Assembly: GCA_947164865.1 (NCBI GenBank)
Contig: CAMUYA010000014.1
Span: 18,349 to 82,348 of the forward strand
DNA from: an uncultured Lachnospiraceae bacterium
GTDB lineage: Bacteria; Bacillota; Clostridia; Lachnospirales; Lachnospiraceae
Length of the DNA stretch: 64,000 nucleotides
Direction: 5' to 3'
Within the stretch, counting starts at the first letter, position 1; each line of letters starts with the position of its first letter. Under the pieces are notes generated by a model, which was given only the letters and a program-made list of their open reading frames with translations, had not been told where the DNA came from and did not search any database. The translations under genes were made by a program, and so were the position numbers. Shown here piece after piece: positions 44,061 through 53,931 of this stretch.

Positions 44061-44938
44061 GTCCTATAGTTAAACAAAAAAAGGAGAAATTTACTCTTTC
44101 AGGTAAATATCTCCTTTTAATTTTTTCAGTGATTTCAATAGCACTTATGATAATAACCTATGGTACAACAGCATTTGACGGTCCGTTTAATGCTGTTGTC
44201 GGTTATGTTGTGGTGCCTTTTGAGAAAGGTATTTCCAAGCTTGGAAGCTGGCTGGGGAAAAGATCCGATGAGTTTACGGATATCAAGAAACTCCTTGAAG
44301 AGAATAATGCTCTCAAAGAAGAGATCGCCAAGCTCACGGAAGAAAACACAATGCTTGCACAGGATAAATATGAGCTTAATTCACTTCGAGAGCTTTTTGA
44401 GCTCGGAAACGAATATGATTCATATAACAAAGTCGGAGCAAGAGTTATAGCCAAGGATTCCGGCAACTGGTTTTCGTCATTTATCATAGATAAGGGAACC
44501 AATGACGGTCTGGCTCTTGATATGAATGTAATTGCCGCAGGCGGGCTGATCGGAAAGATCAGTTCAATCGGTCCAAACTGGGCCAGAGTGACCGCTATTA
44601 TCTCAGACGGCAATCATGTAAGCGCTCAGGTACTTACTACCGGTGAAAACCTTGTTGTGTCCGGTGATCTGGAACTCATGGGTAGAGGGATCATTTCATT
44701 TTCAATGTTAAAGGATGACGAAAACATTGTTACCGAGGGGGATAAGGTCGTTACCAGTAAGATAAGCGATAAATATCTCCCCGGAATAATCGTCGGATAC
44801 ATTCAGTATATCGAAAATGACAGCAATAACCTTACAAAATCGGGTTATATCACCCCCGCGGCAGATTTTAAATATCTCTCGGAAGTGCTGGTTATTACCG
44901 ATCTTAAGAATACCGACTATGAAAATGCTGAAGACTGA
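44057..44938 (+). CDS. mreC: Rod-shape protein MreC
   Basis: Bitopic membrane protein of the elongation complex that activates PBP2. A membrane segment at about 17-38 (LLLIFSVISIALMIITYG) is followed by a coiled coil (IKKLLEENNALKEEIAKLTEEN) and two beta domains (GARVIAKDSGNWFSSFIIDKG, GGLIGKISSIGP). 293 residues. It overlaps mreB by four bases. Confidence 0.93.
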   Translation: MSPIVKQKKEKFTLSGKYLLLIFSVISIALMIITYGTTAFDGPFNAVVGYVVVPFEKGISKLGSWLGKRSDEFTDIKKLLEENNALKEEIAKLTEENTMLAQDKYELNSLRELFELGNEYDSYNKVGARVIAKDSGNWFSSFIIDKGTNDGLALDMNVIAAGGLIGKISSIGPNWARVTAIISDGNHVSAQVLTTGENLVVSGDLELMGRGIISFSMLKDDENIVTEGDKVVTSKISDKYLPGIIVGYIQYIENDSNNLTKSGYITPAADFKYLSEVLVITDLKNTDYENAED

Positions 44939-44946
44939 GGTGTTTG

Positions 44947-45459
44947 ATGCTTCGTAAGGCTGTAATGGTAGTTGGAGCCTTCTTCTTGTTTTTGCTCCAG
45001 TGCTGCGTTTTTACAAAGTTTAATATTGGAGGGATCGTACCTAATCTGATCCTTTTGATCACCAGTATTTACGGGTTTATGCATGGTGAGAGAGCGGGAG
45101 TTATCACCGGGTTTGTGCTTGGGATTCTGTTTGATGTATTCTTTGGCAATGTGATCGGACTTCATGCTCTTATTTTGATGTATATAGGATATATTAACGG
45201 AAAATTCTGCGGAATTTATTATCCGGAGGATATCAAACTTCCCCTGGGACTGATTTTTCTCAGCAACATTACAGGTTCGGTTTTGGAGTATATATTTACA
45301 TATCTTATACGGGGAAAGCTTCATTTCGGATACTACCTGATCCACATCATATTTCCCGAGATACTGTATACGATAGTTATGACTCTCTTGATCTATCCAA
45401 TAATTGTGGTCATTTTTAATGCATTCGAAAAGACTTCCAAGAAAAAAGAGGCAAGTTAA
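44947..45459 (+). CDS. mreD: Rod-shape protein MreD
   Basis: Polytopic membrane protein of about 170 residues with the MreD pattern: hydrophobic throughout, with GGIVPNLILLITSIYGFMHG and GFVLGILFDVFFGNVIGLHAL. The ATG at 44947 has GAGGTG upstream; a TTG three bases earlier is also possible. It abuts the pbp2 start. Confidence 0.9.
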   Translation: MLRKAVMVVGAFFLFLLQCCVFTKFNIGGIVPNLILLITSIYGFMHGERAGVITGFVLGILFDVFFGNVIGLHALILMYIGYINGKFCGIYYPEDIKLPLGLIFLSNITGSVLEYIFTYLIRGKLHFGYYLIHIIFPEILYTIVMTLLIYPIIVVIFNAFEKTSKKKEAS

Positions 45460-48360
45460 TTGTTCTATCATTTAAGGGAAAGAATAATAAACATATTCAC
45501 CAACAGGTTGACGATACTCTGGGCTATAATCGCCGTAATGGGCGGTGTGCTCCTGTACCGCTGTTATGTTCTGCAGATAATCCGCGGACAGGATTATCTT
45601 GACAATTTCGTTCTGCAGCAGGAAAAGAGCAGAGAAGTAGTCTCTACCAGAGGAAATATTTACGACAGAAACGGAAATCTCCTGGCTTACAATGAACTCG
45701 CTTACTCGGTTAAGATCGAGGATACTTTCGAGTCGTCCGGAAGCAAAAAGAATCGTGAACTTAATGCTCTGTTGTATTCTCTTATAGGTTTTATCGAGAA
45801 AAACGGAGACGATATTAGCATGGACTTTAAGATCAGCGTTGACGAGGACGGCGAATTTGTTTTTAATGCGCAGGGTGCCTCTTTGAAAAGGTTTCTTGCC
45901 GACGTATACGATCACCTGAGCACTGAGGAACTGACCAAAGAGGAACTTTCATCTACTCCTCTGGATGTAATGATTTATCTTAGCAGACCGAGTGGTAAAG
46001 GTTTCTTTTATTCGATCGGAGAGTATGAGACTCCGGATGACAATAAAACACCCTGGCTGCCCGGAGAGGGATATACGGCAGATGAATGGCTTAAGCTTGT
46101 CACCATCAGATTTGCAATGAGTCAGACCTCCTTCAGAAAGTATATGAAAACTACGGTAGCTACAGATGTCTGTGAGGAGACGGTGGCCGTAATACTTGAA
46201 AACTCTGATGTCCTTCCGGGTGTGACCATCGAGGAAGATACAGTAAGAAGATACGTGGACAGCACATATTTTGCACATATTCTCGGATATACCGGTAAGA
46301 TTTCATCCGATGAGCTTGATGCCCTCAATCAAAGGCTTACTGACGAAGGCGTGGACAGTTATACATATTCGATAAATGATGTCGTAGGAAAGGGCGGAAT
46401 AGAAAGCTCTCTTGAGACAACCCTTCACGGTATCAAAGGATATGAAAAGGTGATGGTAAACAACACAGGTAAAGTAATATCTGTCCTTGAGAAAAAAGAC
46501 CCTTCTCCCGGACAGGATGTTTACCTCAGCATAGATAAGGATTTAACCATAGCGGTTTATTCCATTGTTGAGCAGAAGCTGGCGGGACTTGTAGCTTCCA
46601 AGATCATCAATGCAAAAGAATATATACCCGGACAGCACGATACGAGTTCAAATATCAAGATACCGATCTATGATGTTTATTTTGCCGTTATCAATAATAA
46701 TATCGTTGATATCAAGCATTTTGAATCCGAAGACGCCAATCCGACAGAGAGAGATGTATATGCGGCTTATCTTACATACAAGAACGAATCTTATAACCGC
46801 ATTACCGATGAACTGTATCACAACAGAAATCCCTACAACAGGCTGAGCAAGGAAATGCAGGTCTATCAGAGTAATATCGTGAGCCTGCTTTACAAAAACG
46901 GTATCATTGATTTTGACAGGATAGATCAGAAGGATAAGACTTATACTGCATGGACTACCGATGAGACAATAAGCCTCGGTGAGTACATTGATTACTGTAT
47001 AGCGATGAACTGGGTAGATACATCCACGCTTGATATTGACAATAATTATCCTTCATCGGAAGAGATCTTTTCGGCAATAGCAGAAAGAATAATAGATATA
47101 TGCGACGCAAATAAGGAATTTCAAAAGAAATTCTATAAATACATGCTATTGAACGACAGAATAACAGGTCGTCAGATCTGCATGCTTCTCTATGAGCAGG
47201 ATGCCTGCACCATTCCCATATCCGAGATAGAGCGGATAAAGAACGGATCGATCACTGCTTATCAGTTTATGATGAACAGGATTAAAAACATTGATATCAC
47301 ACCGGCTCAACTCGCCCTGGATCCCTGCAATGCCTCTGTTGTGATCACAGATGTAAATAACGGTGAAGTGCTGGCCATGGTTTCGTATCCGGGATATAAC
47401 AATAATATGATGGCAAACTCCGTAAATGCCGATTATTATGAGAAACTTACGAATGATAAGTCTTCACCGCTCCTTAACTTTTCCACCCAGTACAAGGCAG
47501 CCCCCGGATCCACATTCAAGATCGTGACAACGACGGCAGGCCTTATGGAAGGCGTGATAAGTACAAGAGAATCGATAAATTGTAAGGGTACCTTTGAAGA
47601 GATCGTACCTTCTCCGAAATGCTGGAATGTGTGGGGACACGGAAACGAAACCACTCAGACCGCTATAAGAGATTCGTGTAACTATTATTTTTATGAAGTT
47701 GGATACAGACTTGCAACAAGATCAGGAGTATATAATGATGAAGAAGGTCTCGGAGTTCTGTATGAATATGCCGATCTTTTCGGTCTTACCCAGAAATCAG
47801 GAGTAGAAATATCGGAATATGAACCGGATGTTTCCGATAATGACGCTGTCCGTTCATCCATCGGACAGGGTACCAACAGCTATACTACATCGCAGATAGC
47901 GAGATATGTTACGGCTATCGCAAACAACGGTTATGTATACGATCTGACTCTTATAGATAAGATAGCCCGGTCCGATGGTATGGTCACGTTTGAATCGGAA
48001 CCCATTCTTCGTAACATGGTGGATATTCCGGGCGAATACTGGAATGTGATCCACAGCGGAATGAGAGCGGTTGTGGAAAATAAGGCATATTTTAACGATA
48101 TTAGCGTGGATGTCGCGGGTAAAACCGGAACGGCGCAGCAGTCAACTTCAAGGCCTAACCATGCTTTGTTTGTGAGCTATGCACCCTATCAGGATCCTGA
48201 AATAGCTATGGCGGTGAGAATACCTTTCGGATATTCATCCGACTACGCAGCGCAGCTCGCAAGAGATGTTTACAAGTATTACTTCGGCCTGGTTGAATCG
48301 GAAGACCTTATAAACGGTACCGCAGATTCTCCTGACGCCGGAATTACAAATGAATTCTAA
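45460..48360 (+). CDS. Penicillin-binding protein 2 (elongation transpeptidase) with large insertion
   Basis: Class B PBP that cross-links wall during elongation with RodA. An N-terminal membrane segment (ILWAIIAVMGGVLLYRCYVL) precedes the dimerisation domain (STRGNIYDRNGNLLA). Catalytic motifs are S684-K687 (GSTFK), S739-N741 (DSCNYYF) and KTGTAQ at K888. The length of 966 is well above the usual 600-700. An insertion of about 250 residues, roughly 375-625, splits the start of the transpeptidase domain; it is hydrophilic and rich in Ile, Asn and Tyr. The start is a TTG immediately after mreD. Confidence 0.93.
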   Translation: MFYHLRERIINIFTNRLTILWAIIAVMGGVLLYRCYVLQIIRGQDYLDNFVLQQEKSREVVSTRGNIYDRNGNLLAYNELAYSVKIEDTFESSGSKKNRELNALLYSLIGFIEKNGDDISMDFKISVDEDGEFVFNAQGASLKRFLADVYDHLSTEELTKEELSSTPLDVMIYLSRPSGKGFFYSIGEYETPDDNKTPWLPGEGYTADEWLKLVTIRFAMSQTSFRKYMKTTVATDVCEETVAVILENSDVLPGVTIEEDTVRRYVDSTYFAHILGYTGKISSDELDALNQRLTDEGVDSYTYSINDVVGKGGIESSLETTLHGIKGYEKVMVNNTGKVISVLEKKDPSPGQDVYLSIDKDLTIAVYSIVEQKLAGLVASKIINAKEYIPGQHDTSSNIKIPIYDVYFAVINNNIVDIKHFESEDANPTERDVYAAYLTYKNESYNRITDELYHNRNPYNRLSKEMQVYQSNIVSLLYKNGIIDFDRIDQKDKTYTAWTTDETISLGEYIDYCIAMNWVDTSTLDIDNNYPSSEEIFSAIAERIIDICDANKEFQKKFYKYMLLNDRITGRQICMLLYEQDACTIPISEIERIKNGSITAYQFMMNRIKNIDITPAQLALDPCNASVVITDVNNGEVLAMVSYPGYNNNMMANSVNADYYEKLTNDKSSPLLNFSTQYKAAPGSTFKIVTTTAGLMEGVISTRESINCKGTFEEIVPSPKCWNVWGHGNETTQTAIRDSCNYYFYEVGYRLATRSGVYNDEEGLGVLYEYADLFGLTQKSGVEISEYEPDVSDNDAVRSSIGQGTNSYTTSQIARYVTAIANNGYVYDLTLIDKIARSDGMVTFESEPILRNMVDIPGEYWNVIHSGMRAVVENKAYFNDISVDVAGKTGTAQQSTSRPNHALFVSYAPYQDPEIAMAVRIPFGYSSDYAAQLARDVYKYYFGLVESEDLINGTADSPDAGITNEF

Positions 48361-48425
48361 ACATATATAGATATTATCGATCAGATCACATGATACTTTG
48401 ATACGATTTGATACAGAGGTGAAAT

Positions 48426-49109
48426 ATGAACGATACCGTAACTGTAAAAAGCTATAAAAACGGGATAAGGCTTATTCTTTCCCCTGAAGCTGATTTCAGT
48501 GATATCTGCAGCGAAATAGGACGTAAATTTGCCGAAGGAAGTCATTTTTTCGGTGATGCAACGGTTGCACTTTCCATAAACGGCAGATATCTGACTCCGG
48601 AGGAAGAACAGATAGTCGTAGATCTCATAGGTGCAAACTGTCAGCTTAATGTCCTTTGCATAGTTGATGATGAAGAGGAAAACAACGCAAGATATATAAA
48701 GGCTATAAGGCAGATAGAATCAAAGTATAATCCGGGAGAGGGCGGGAGATTCTACAAAGGTTCCGTTACCGACGGACAGACTCTGTATTTTGACGACAGT
48801 GTTGTTATAATAGGTGATGTCAATCCGGGATGTTTTATAGAGAGTAAAGGAAGCGTTATAGTACTCGGAGGCCTTTATGGCGCAGTTCATGCCGGTTCAG
48901 GGAATGAGACTGATGAAGATATATTTGTAATAGCACTTGAGATGTCTCCCGAAGACCTGATCATAAGGGAGTCCGAATATGTTCCGGAGGTTAAACCCAA
49001 GTGGGGGATCAGACACAAAATACTTCCCAAGATCGCCAGAGAAAGTGGTACCGGGATAGTCTTTGAGAATCTTAGCAAGTCGGCGCTGGAGACAAACTAT
49101 GCCTATTAA
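48426..49109 (+). CDS. minC: Septum site-determining protein MinC
   Basis: Inhibitor of FtsZ ring formation away from mid-cell. The C-terminal beta-helix domain is clear (LYFDDSVVIIGDVNPGCFIESKGSVIVLGGLYGAVHAG), and the N-terminal domain fits MinC. 227 residues. minD is not adjacent; rodA follows, overlapping by 11 bases. MinC normally needs MinD for membrane targeting, so minD is presumably elsewhere. Confidence 0.9.
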   Translation: MNDTVTVKSYKNGIRLILSPEADFSDICSEIGRKFAEGSHFFGDATVALSINGRYLTPEEEQIVVDLIGANCQLNVLCIVDDEEENNARYIKAIRQIESKYNPGEGGRFYKGSVTDGQTLYFDDSVVIIGDVNPGCFIESKGSVIVLGGLYGAVHAGSGNETDEDIFVIALEMSPEDLIIRESEYVPEVKPKWGIRHKILPKIARESGTGIVFENLSKSALETNYAY

Positions 49110-50238
49110 GTTTTTCAAACCTTTTAAAGTGAGGGATTATGATTTTTTACTCATACTCCTTGTTGCCGGGATTGCAACAATGGGTGTGTTTGCTGTGGGC
49201 AGCGCCGAGCCTAATTTGTTTAAAAAGCAGATGTATGGCGCTATTGCCGGGGTAGCCGTAATGGTTTTGCTGTCTTTTATCGACTATCACTTTATCCTCA
49301 AGTTTTACTGGATTATTTACGGCATTAATGCTGCTTTGCTTTTAATGGTATTGTTTATGGGTGATTCTTCCCATAATGCTCAGAGGTGGCTGAAGATAGG
49401 ATCTATCAAGTTCCAGCCCTCCGAACTTGCTAAAATTTTATTGATTTTATTCTTTGCACAGTTTATTATGAAAATGAGGGAAAAGTTTAATTCTTTCCGC
49501 TCGATTGCTTTGTGTGTGCTTTTGGCACTTATACCTATAGCTTTGGTATATAAACAGCCGGATCTGTCCACAACCATAATGCTTACTCTGATCTTTGCGG
49601 TGATAATGTTTGCCGGAAAGCTCAAATTCAGGGTAATACTTGGTATTCTGGCGATCGTCATACCGGCTGTGGCTATTTTTATTTCGATAGCCATGAAGCC
49701 CGGAAGCACTGTGCTTGAGAATTACCAGTTGGAGAGGATCCTGTCTTTCCAGGATCCCGAAAGCTACCCGGAGCTTGTCTATCAGCAGACAAATTCAGTT
49801 ACTGCGATAGCTTCCGGACAGCTCGACGGAAAAGGATACCGCAATAACGAGATCACATCTGTTAAAAACGGTAATTTCCTTGATGAAGACCAGACAGATT
49901 TTATTTTTGCCATTATAGGTGAAGAGTTTGGATTTAAAGGCACAGTTCTTGTTATAGTACTTTTGTTTTTGGTGGCGCTCGAATGTGTAAGTATAGGCCG
50001 TAGGGCGCCCGATATCGGAGGATCGATAATAGCATCGTCCATGGGGGGACTGATCGGATTTCAGAGTTTTATAAACATCGGGGTTGCTACGTTTATTATA
50101 CCCAATACGGGGCTTCCGCTTCCTTTTGTGAGTTACGGTCTTACATCGTTACTTACATTGTTTGCGGGAATGGGAATAGTAATAAATGTCAGAACACAGG
50201 TTAAAAGGGGAAGTACAAACGATCTCGATGTTTTATGA
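49099..50238 (+). CDS. rodA: RodA/FtsW-family (SEDS) glycosyltransferase
   Basis: Ten-segment membrane peptidoglycan polymerase of the elongation complex. SEDS motifs: WLKIGSIKFQPSELAKIL, KQPDLSTTIML, QTDFIFAIIGEEFGF and NTGLPLPFVSYGLTSLL. 379 residues. The start is ATG 49099, with GGAG upstream, inside the minC end; an earlier ATG at 49063 would add an uncharacteristic basic segment. RodA is favoured over FtsW because of the mre-pbp2 neighbours. Confidence 0.93.
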   Translation: MPIKFFKPFKVRDYDFLLILLVAGIATMGVFAVGSAEPNLFKKQMYGAIAGVAVMVLLSFIDYHFILKFYWIIYGINAALLLMVLFMGDSSHNAQRWLKIGSIKFQPSELAKILLILFFAQFIMKMREKFNSFRSIALCVLLALIPIALVYKQPDLSTTIMLTLIFAVIMFAGKLKFRVILGILAIVIPAVAIFISIAMKPGSTVLENYQLERILSFQDPESYPELVYQQTNSVTAIASGQLDGKGYRNNEITSVKNGNFLDEDQTDFIFAIIGEEFGFKGTVLVIVLLFLVALECVSIGRRAPDIGGSIIASSMGGLIGFQSFINIGVATFIIPNTGLPLPFVSYGLTSLLTLFAGMGIVINVRTQVKRGSTNDLDVL

Positions 50239-50265
50239 TAAAAAGGTATTGGAGGTAAAAGGGGT

Positions 50266-50661
50266 ATGAATATTGCGCTTATTGCGCATGACGCAAAAAA
50301 GAAGCTGATGCAGAATTTCTGCATTGCCTACAAGGGAATTCTCAGCAAAAACGAGCTTTATGCGACCGGAACCACCGGAAGGCTGATCGAAGAAGTGACA
50401 AACCTGACGATTCACAAAGCGTTAGCAGGTCATCTCGGAGGAATGCAGCAGATAGGTTCACAGATCGAATGCAATCAGATAGACCTTGTGATCTTTCTCA
50501 GAGATCCCGTTGGTGCCAAGTCACATGAGCCTGATGTAAATAATGTGGTCAAGCTTTGCGATATGCATAATATTCCGCTTGCAACCAATCTTGCCAGCGC
50601 CGAGCTGCTTATCAAGTCGCTTGACAGAGGAGATTTAGAGTGGCGTGAGATGTATAAATAA
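50266..50661 (+). CDS. mgsA: Methylglyoxal synthase
   Basis: Converts dihydroxyacetone phosphate to methylglyoxal and phosphate, a bypass used when phosphate is short or sugar phosphate is in excess. Motifs are IALIAHDAKKKLM, ATGTTGRLIEE, GGMQQIGSQI and LRDPVGAKSHEPDV with the catalytic Asp. The length of 131 residues is standard. A GGAGG site precedes it. The end overlaps the following carboxypeptidase gene. Confidence 0.96.
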   Translation: MNIALIAHDAKKKLMQNFCIAYKGILSKNELYATGTTGRLIEEVTNLTIHKALAGHLGGMQQIGSQIECNQIDLVIFLRDPVGAKSHEPDVNNVVKLCDMHNIPLATNLASAELLIKSLDRGDLEWREMYK

Positions 50662-51640
50662 TACACTCTCTGTATATAAAAAGATCATATCTGTTGTTCT
50701 TTCGGCAGCCTGCATTATGCTCAGTGCGTGCAGTTATACGGATTACAGTGTACCTCACGGTACCATCGGTTCGCTGATTTCTTCGGAACCTTCGCCGGAG
50801 AGCGCCTATGCGGATCCTTTTTCTTCCGATATTTGCGTATATACCGGTGACGTGCTCAATAATGAAGAGTATCTTACATACGAGTATGACAGTGCAGTGC
50901 TTATCAATGCCGGAGATAAAGTCCCTATTTATTCGCGAAATGCATTTCAAAAGCTTTATCCCGCCAGCCTTACAAAAATCATGACTGCGCTGTTGGCGAT
51001 CAAGTATGGACAACCGGATCAAATGCTTGTGGCTTCGTCAAATGTAAAGATTGATGATGCCGGAGCTCAGAGAGCCGGGATTTCCGAAGGGGATTCCATG
51101 ACGCTTTCACAGGCCCTCAGGCTTTTGCTTCTTCATTCAGCTAATGATGTAGCGGTGCTTATAGCCGAAAACATAGCCGGAAGCCTCGATGAATTTGTTA
51201 AGCTTATGAACAATGAAGCCCTAAGGCTTGGCGCTACCGGAACACATTTCACGAATCCTCACGGGTTGCATGACGAAGATCATTACACTACTGCGTATGA
51301 TATGTATCTCATTTTTAATGAGTGCGTTAAATATGATGAGTTCAAAGATATCATCTCTATGTCTGCGTATGAGACAACATATCGCGGAAGCGGCGGAAGG
51401 GAAATATCGGTTTCCGTAAAAAACACCAACGGATACATATCCGGGTCTTATTTCCCGCCTCAGAATATCAGCGTGATCGGCGGAAAGACCGGTACAACAC
51501 AGGCGGCCGGGCATTGTCTGATCCTTTATTCAAAGGATGCGGAGGACAAGACTTATATTTCTGTGGTGATGAAAGCGGTCAGCACCGAGGACCTGTACGG
51601 CTGCATGACCAAACTTCTGGGAATGATCGGGCAACAATAA
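50645..51640 (+). CDS. D-alanyl-D-alanine carboxypeptidase, probable lipoprotein
   Basis: Removes the terminal D-Ala of peptidoglycan stem peptides. The catalytic motifs are SLTK (PASLTKIMTALLA), SAN (LHSANDVAVLIAE) and KTG (GGKTGTTQAAG), as in the DacF/PBP5 group. The N terminus is a signal peptide with a possible lipobox LSAC, so it is likely anchored to the membrane by lipid. 331 residues. The start is a GTG at 50645 overlapping mgsA by 17 bases. Confidence 0.88.
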   Translation: MRCINNTLSVYKKIISVVLSAACIMLSACSYTDYSVPHGTIGSLISSEPSPESAYADPFSSDICVYTGDVLNNEEYLTYEYDSAVLINAGDKVPIYSRNAFQKLYPASLTKIMTALLAIKYGQPDQMLVASSNVKIDDAGAQRAGISEGDSMTLSQALRLLLLHSANDVAVLIAENIAGSLDEFVKLMNNEALRLGATGTHFTNPHGLHDEDHYTTAYDMYLIFNECVKYDEFKDIISMSAYETTYRGSGGREISVSVKNTNGYISGSYFPPQNISVIGGKTGTTQAAGHCLILYSKDAEDKTYISVVMKAVSTEDLYGCMTKLLGMIGQQ

Positions 51641-51741
51641 AATATCCTGCGGATGTTTTATTGTTGTGATGCTTATAGATTCAATTTGTGAATCTGTAAG
51701 AGAGCCACATAATAGTACATAATAAAGGAATTTTAAGTATT

Positions 51742-53142
51742 TTGGCACCCGAAAATAACGATAATAATATATTTAAATTCAAAAGACGCAGAAGTGTTAA
51801 CATCACGTTGATATTATTCTGCGCCATACTTTTGTATGTTATAATCGTCGGTATTATTTATCTCAGAAGGACGCACACCGTAAGGTATGAAGTGGTGGAA
51901 GGTGCACTGGCCAGCAGCACTATTTACAGAGGGATTATTCTAAGGGATGAATCGCTTGTCGGAAACACTACACCCGGTTACGTTAATTATCTTGCCAGAG
52001 AAGGACAGCGGGTGGCTGTTGGTGACCTTGTATACACCGTAGATGAAACCGGTACACTTAACGATTATATCGAATCGCTATCACTGGGAGAGAACAGTCT
52101 TACTGACAAGGAACTATCGGAATTTCGAACAGATATCATAAATTATATGCACAACTATGATGCGCGTAACTTTGGAGATGTGTATAGTTTCAAGTATTCA
52201 CTCAAGAATACCGTTTTAAAGCTCGCAAATTCAAAACTGTTAAACAATATGAATTCAGCTTCCGAGAACACTCAATCCGTAAGCCTTAAGTATTGTTACA
52301 GTGAAAATACGGGTATTGTTTCGTATTGGTATGACGGTTATGAGGAATTACTTCCGGAAATGATCGATGATTCCGTTTTTAACGAAAAGGAATATCAGAG
52401 AACGCAGCTGCTTTCAAATGAATTACATTCAGTTGACGAAACAGTATATAAGCTTAACACGGGAGAGGATTGGTCCGTTGTTATACCTATAAAAAAAGGT
52501 CTGGGAGAAGAGCTGCTCGAGAAACAATACATACTTGTGAAATTCCTCAAGAATCAGAATGAGAGCTGGGGAAAGGTCGATCTTTTGAACAACGACAAAG
52601 GAACATACCTTCAGCTGTCGTTTACTAATTCCATGGTAAGCTTTGTTGATGACAGATTTCTTGATATCGAACTTGAACTCGGCGATGAGAAAGGCTTAAA
52701 AATACCTGTTTCATCAATAGCGGAAAAAGAATTTTTCCTCATTGATGAGAGTTTTGTTACAGAGAATAATGATTCATATACTGTTTTGATGCAAGTATAT
52801 GCCGAAGACGGTACAAAAACTGCCAGCAGCGTATCCATACCGGTGTATTATTATGATGATGCAAAGGGTGTGTATTATGTAGATAACCAGTATCTGAGTG
52901 CAGGGGATATACTGTTTGGCACCAATGAAGATACTTTTGTGGTAAAGGATAAAGCATCACTTATAGGTGTTTACAATATTAATAAAGGATATGCCGACTT
53001 TAAACAGATAACAATTCTCTATCAGAACGATGAGTATGCTATCGTAAAGTCAAATACCGCATATGGACTCAGAGTGTATGATTATATTGCACTTGACGCC
53101 GATTCGGTATCTGATGAACAGTTTATAAGTCAGTCAAAATGA
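51742..53142 (+). CDS. HlyD-like single-pass membrane protein upstream of yggS-sepF
   Basis: 466-residue protein with a basic N-terminal patch, one membrane segment (ITLILFCAILLYVIIVGIIY) and a large external part of adaptor type. The part after the membrane segment (RGIILRDESLVGNTTPGYVNYLAREGQRVAVGDLVY) looks like a split lipoyl/barrel-sandwich domain of HlyD-family adaptors. No transporter partner is near. It overlaps yggS by four bases, a recurrent Clostridia arrangement, so a link to cell division is possible. The start is a TTG with AAAGGAA upstream. Confidence 0.8.
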   Translation: MAPENNDNNIFKFKRRRSVNITLILFCAILLYVIIVGIIYLRRTHTVRYEVVEGALASSTIYRGIILRDESLVGNTTPGYVNYLAREGQRVAVGDLVYTVDETGTLNDYIESLSLGENSLTDKELSEFRTDIINYMHNYDARNFGDVYSFKYSLKNTVLKLANSKLLNNMNSASENTQSVSLKYCYSENTGIVSYWYDGYEELLPEMIDDSVFNEKEYQRTQLLSNELHSVDETVYKLNTGEDWSVVIPIKKGLGEELLEKQYILVKFLKNQNESWGKVDLLNNDKGTYLQLSFTNSMVSFVDDRFLDIELELGDEKGLKIPVSSIAEKEFFLIDESFVTENNDSYTVLMQVYAEDGTKTASSVSIPVYYYDDAKGVYYVDNQYLSAGDILFGTNEDTFVVKDKASLIGVYNINKGYADFKQITILYQNDEYAIVKSNTAYGLRVYDYIALDADSVSDEQFISQSK

Positions 53143-53849
53143 TCATGAGTAGCAGTGTGATAGCGGAAAATTATAAAAATGTGCTTCTGAATATCGATAA
53201 TTCCTGCAAAGAGGCCGGAAGGGACAGCAAAGAAGTAACACTTATAGCTGTGAGCAAAACCAAACCTCTCTCCGACTTAAAAGAGGCATATGCTGCAGGC
53301 GCAAGGGATTTTGGAGAAAACCATGTTCAGGAACTTGTCGAGAAGATCCCTCAGATGCCGGAAGATGTCAGATGGCATATGATCGGTCATCTTCAGAGAA
53401 ACAAGGTTAAATATATTATCGGAAAAGTGTATCTGATACACAGCGTAGATTCTTTGAAACTGGCGCAGGAGATCAGCAAAGAGTCCGTTAAAGCAGGTGT
53501 AAATACCGATATTCTGATAGAAGTAAATATCGCCTCGGAAGAAAGCAAATGGGGAATGGGCTATGATGAAGCGGTGAATCTTGTTACCGAGTGTTCACAG
53601 CTCCCTGGGGTAAGCGTAAAAGGGTTGATGTGCGTGGCTCCCATAACAGATAATGCCGAGGATAACCGCAAATATTTTAAGGCTCTTAGGCAATTGTCTG
53701 TTGACATAGAGGCAAAAAAAATTCATAATGTTTCTATGAGTGTGTTGTCAATGGGTATGACCGGTGATTATATGGTTGCAGCCCAGGAAGGAGCCACTTA
53801 TCTGAGAGTTGGAACCGGTATTTTCGGTGCGAGAGATTATAATAAGTGA
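53139..53849 (+). CDS. PLP homeostasis protein (YggS family)
   Basis: PLP-binding barrel protein of the YggS/PLPBP family, which buffers pyridoxal phosphate; no enzyme activity is established. Seen are LIAVSKTKP with the PLP Lys, FGENHVQEL, WHMIGHLQRNKVKYI, IHSVDS, and the phosphate site SMGMTGDYMVA and LRVGTGIFG. 236 residues. ATG 53139 overlaps the upstream stop; ATG 53145 is also possible. Confidence 0.94.
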   Translation: MIMSSSVIAENYKNVLLNIDNSCKEAGRDSKEVTLIAVSKTKPLSDLKEAYAAGARDFGENHVQELVEKIPQMPEDVRWHMIGHLQRNKVKYIIGKVYLIHSVDSLKLAQEISKESVKAGVNTDILIEVNIASEESKWGMGYDEAVNLVTECSQLPGVSVKGLMCVAPITDNAEDNRKYFKALRQLSVDIEAKKIHNVSMSVLSMGMTGDYMVAAQEGATYLRVGTGIFGARDYNK

Positions 53850-53931
53850 TCGAAGCTGTTTCAAGGCTTTATTTATATAGCCTATTGAGTTGATATATTT
53901 ATAATTATTTAACAGCAGACGGAGGAAAAAG

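Noticed and set aside
48361..48425. GATACTTTGATACGATTTGA-type repeat before minC
   Set aside because: TTTGATAC occurs as a short tandem similarity only; too short and degenerate to call an operator.
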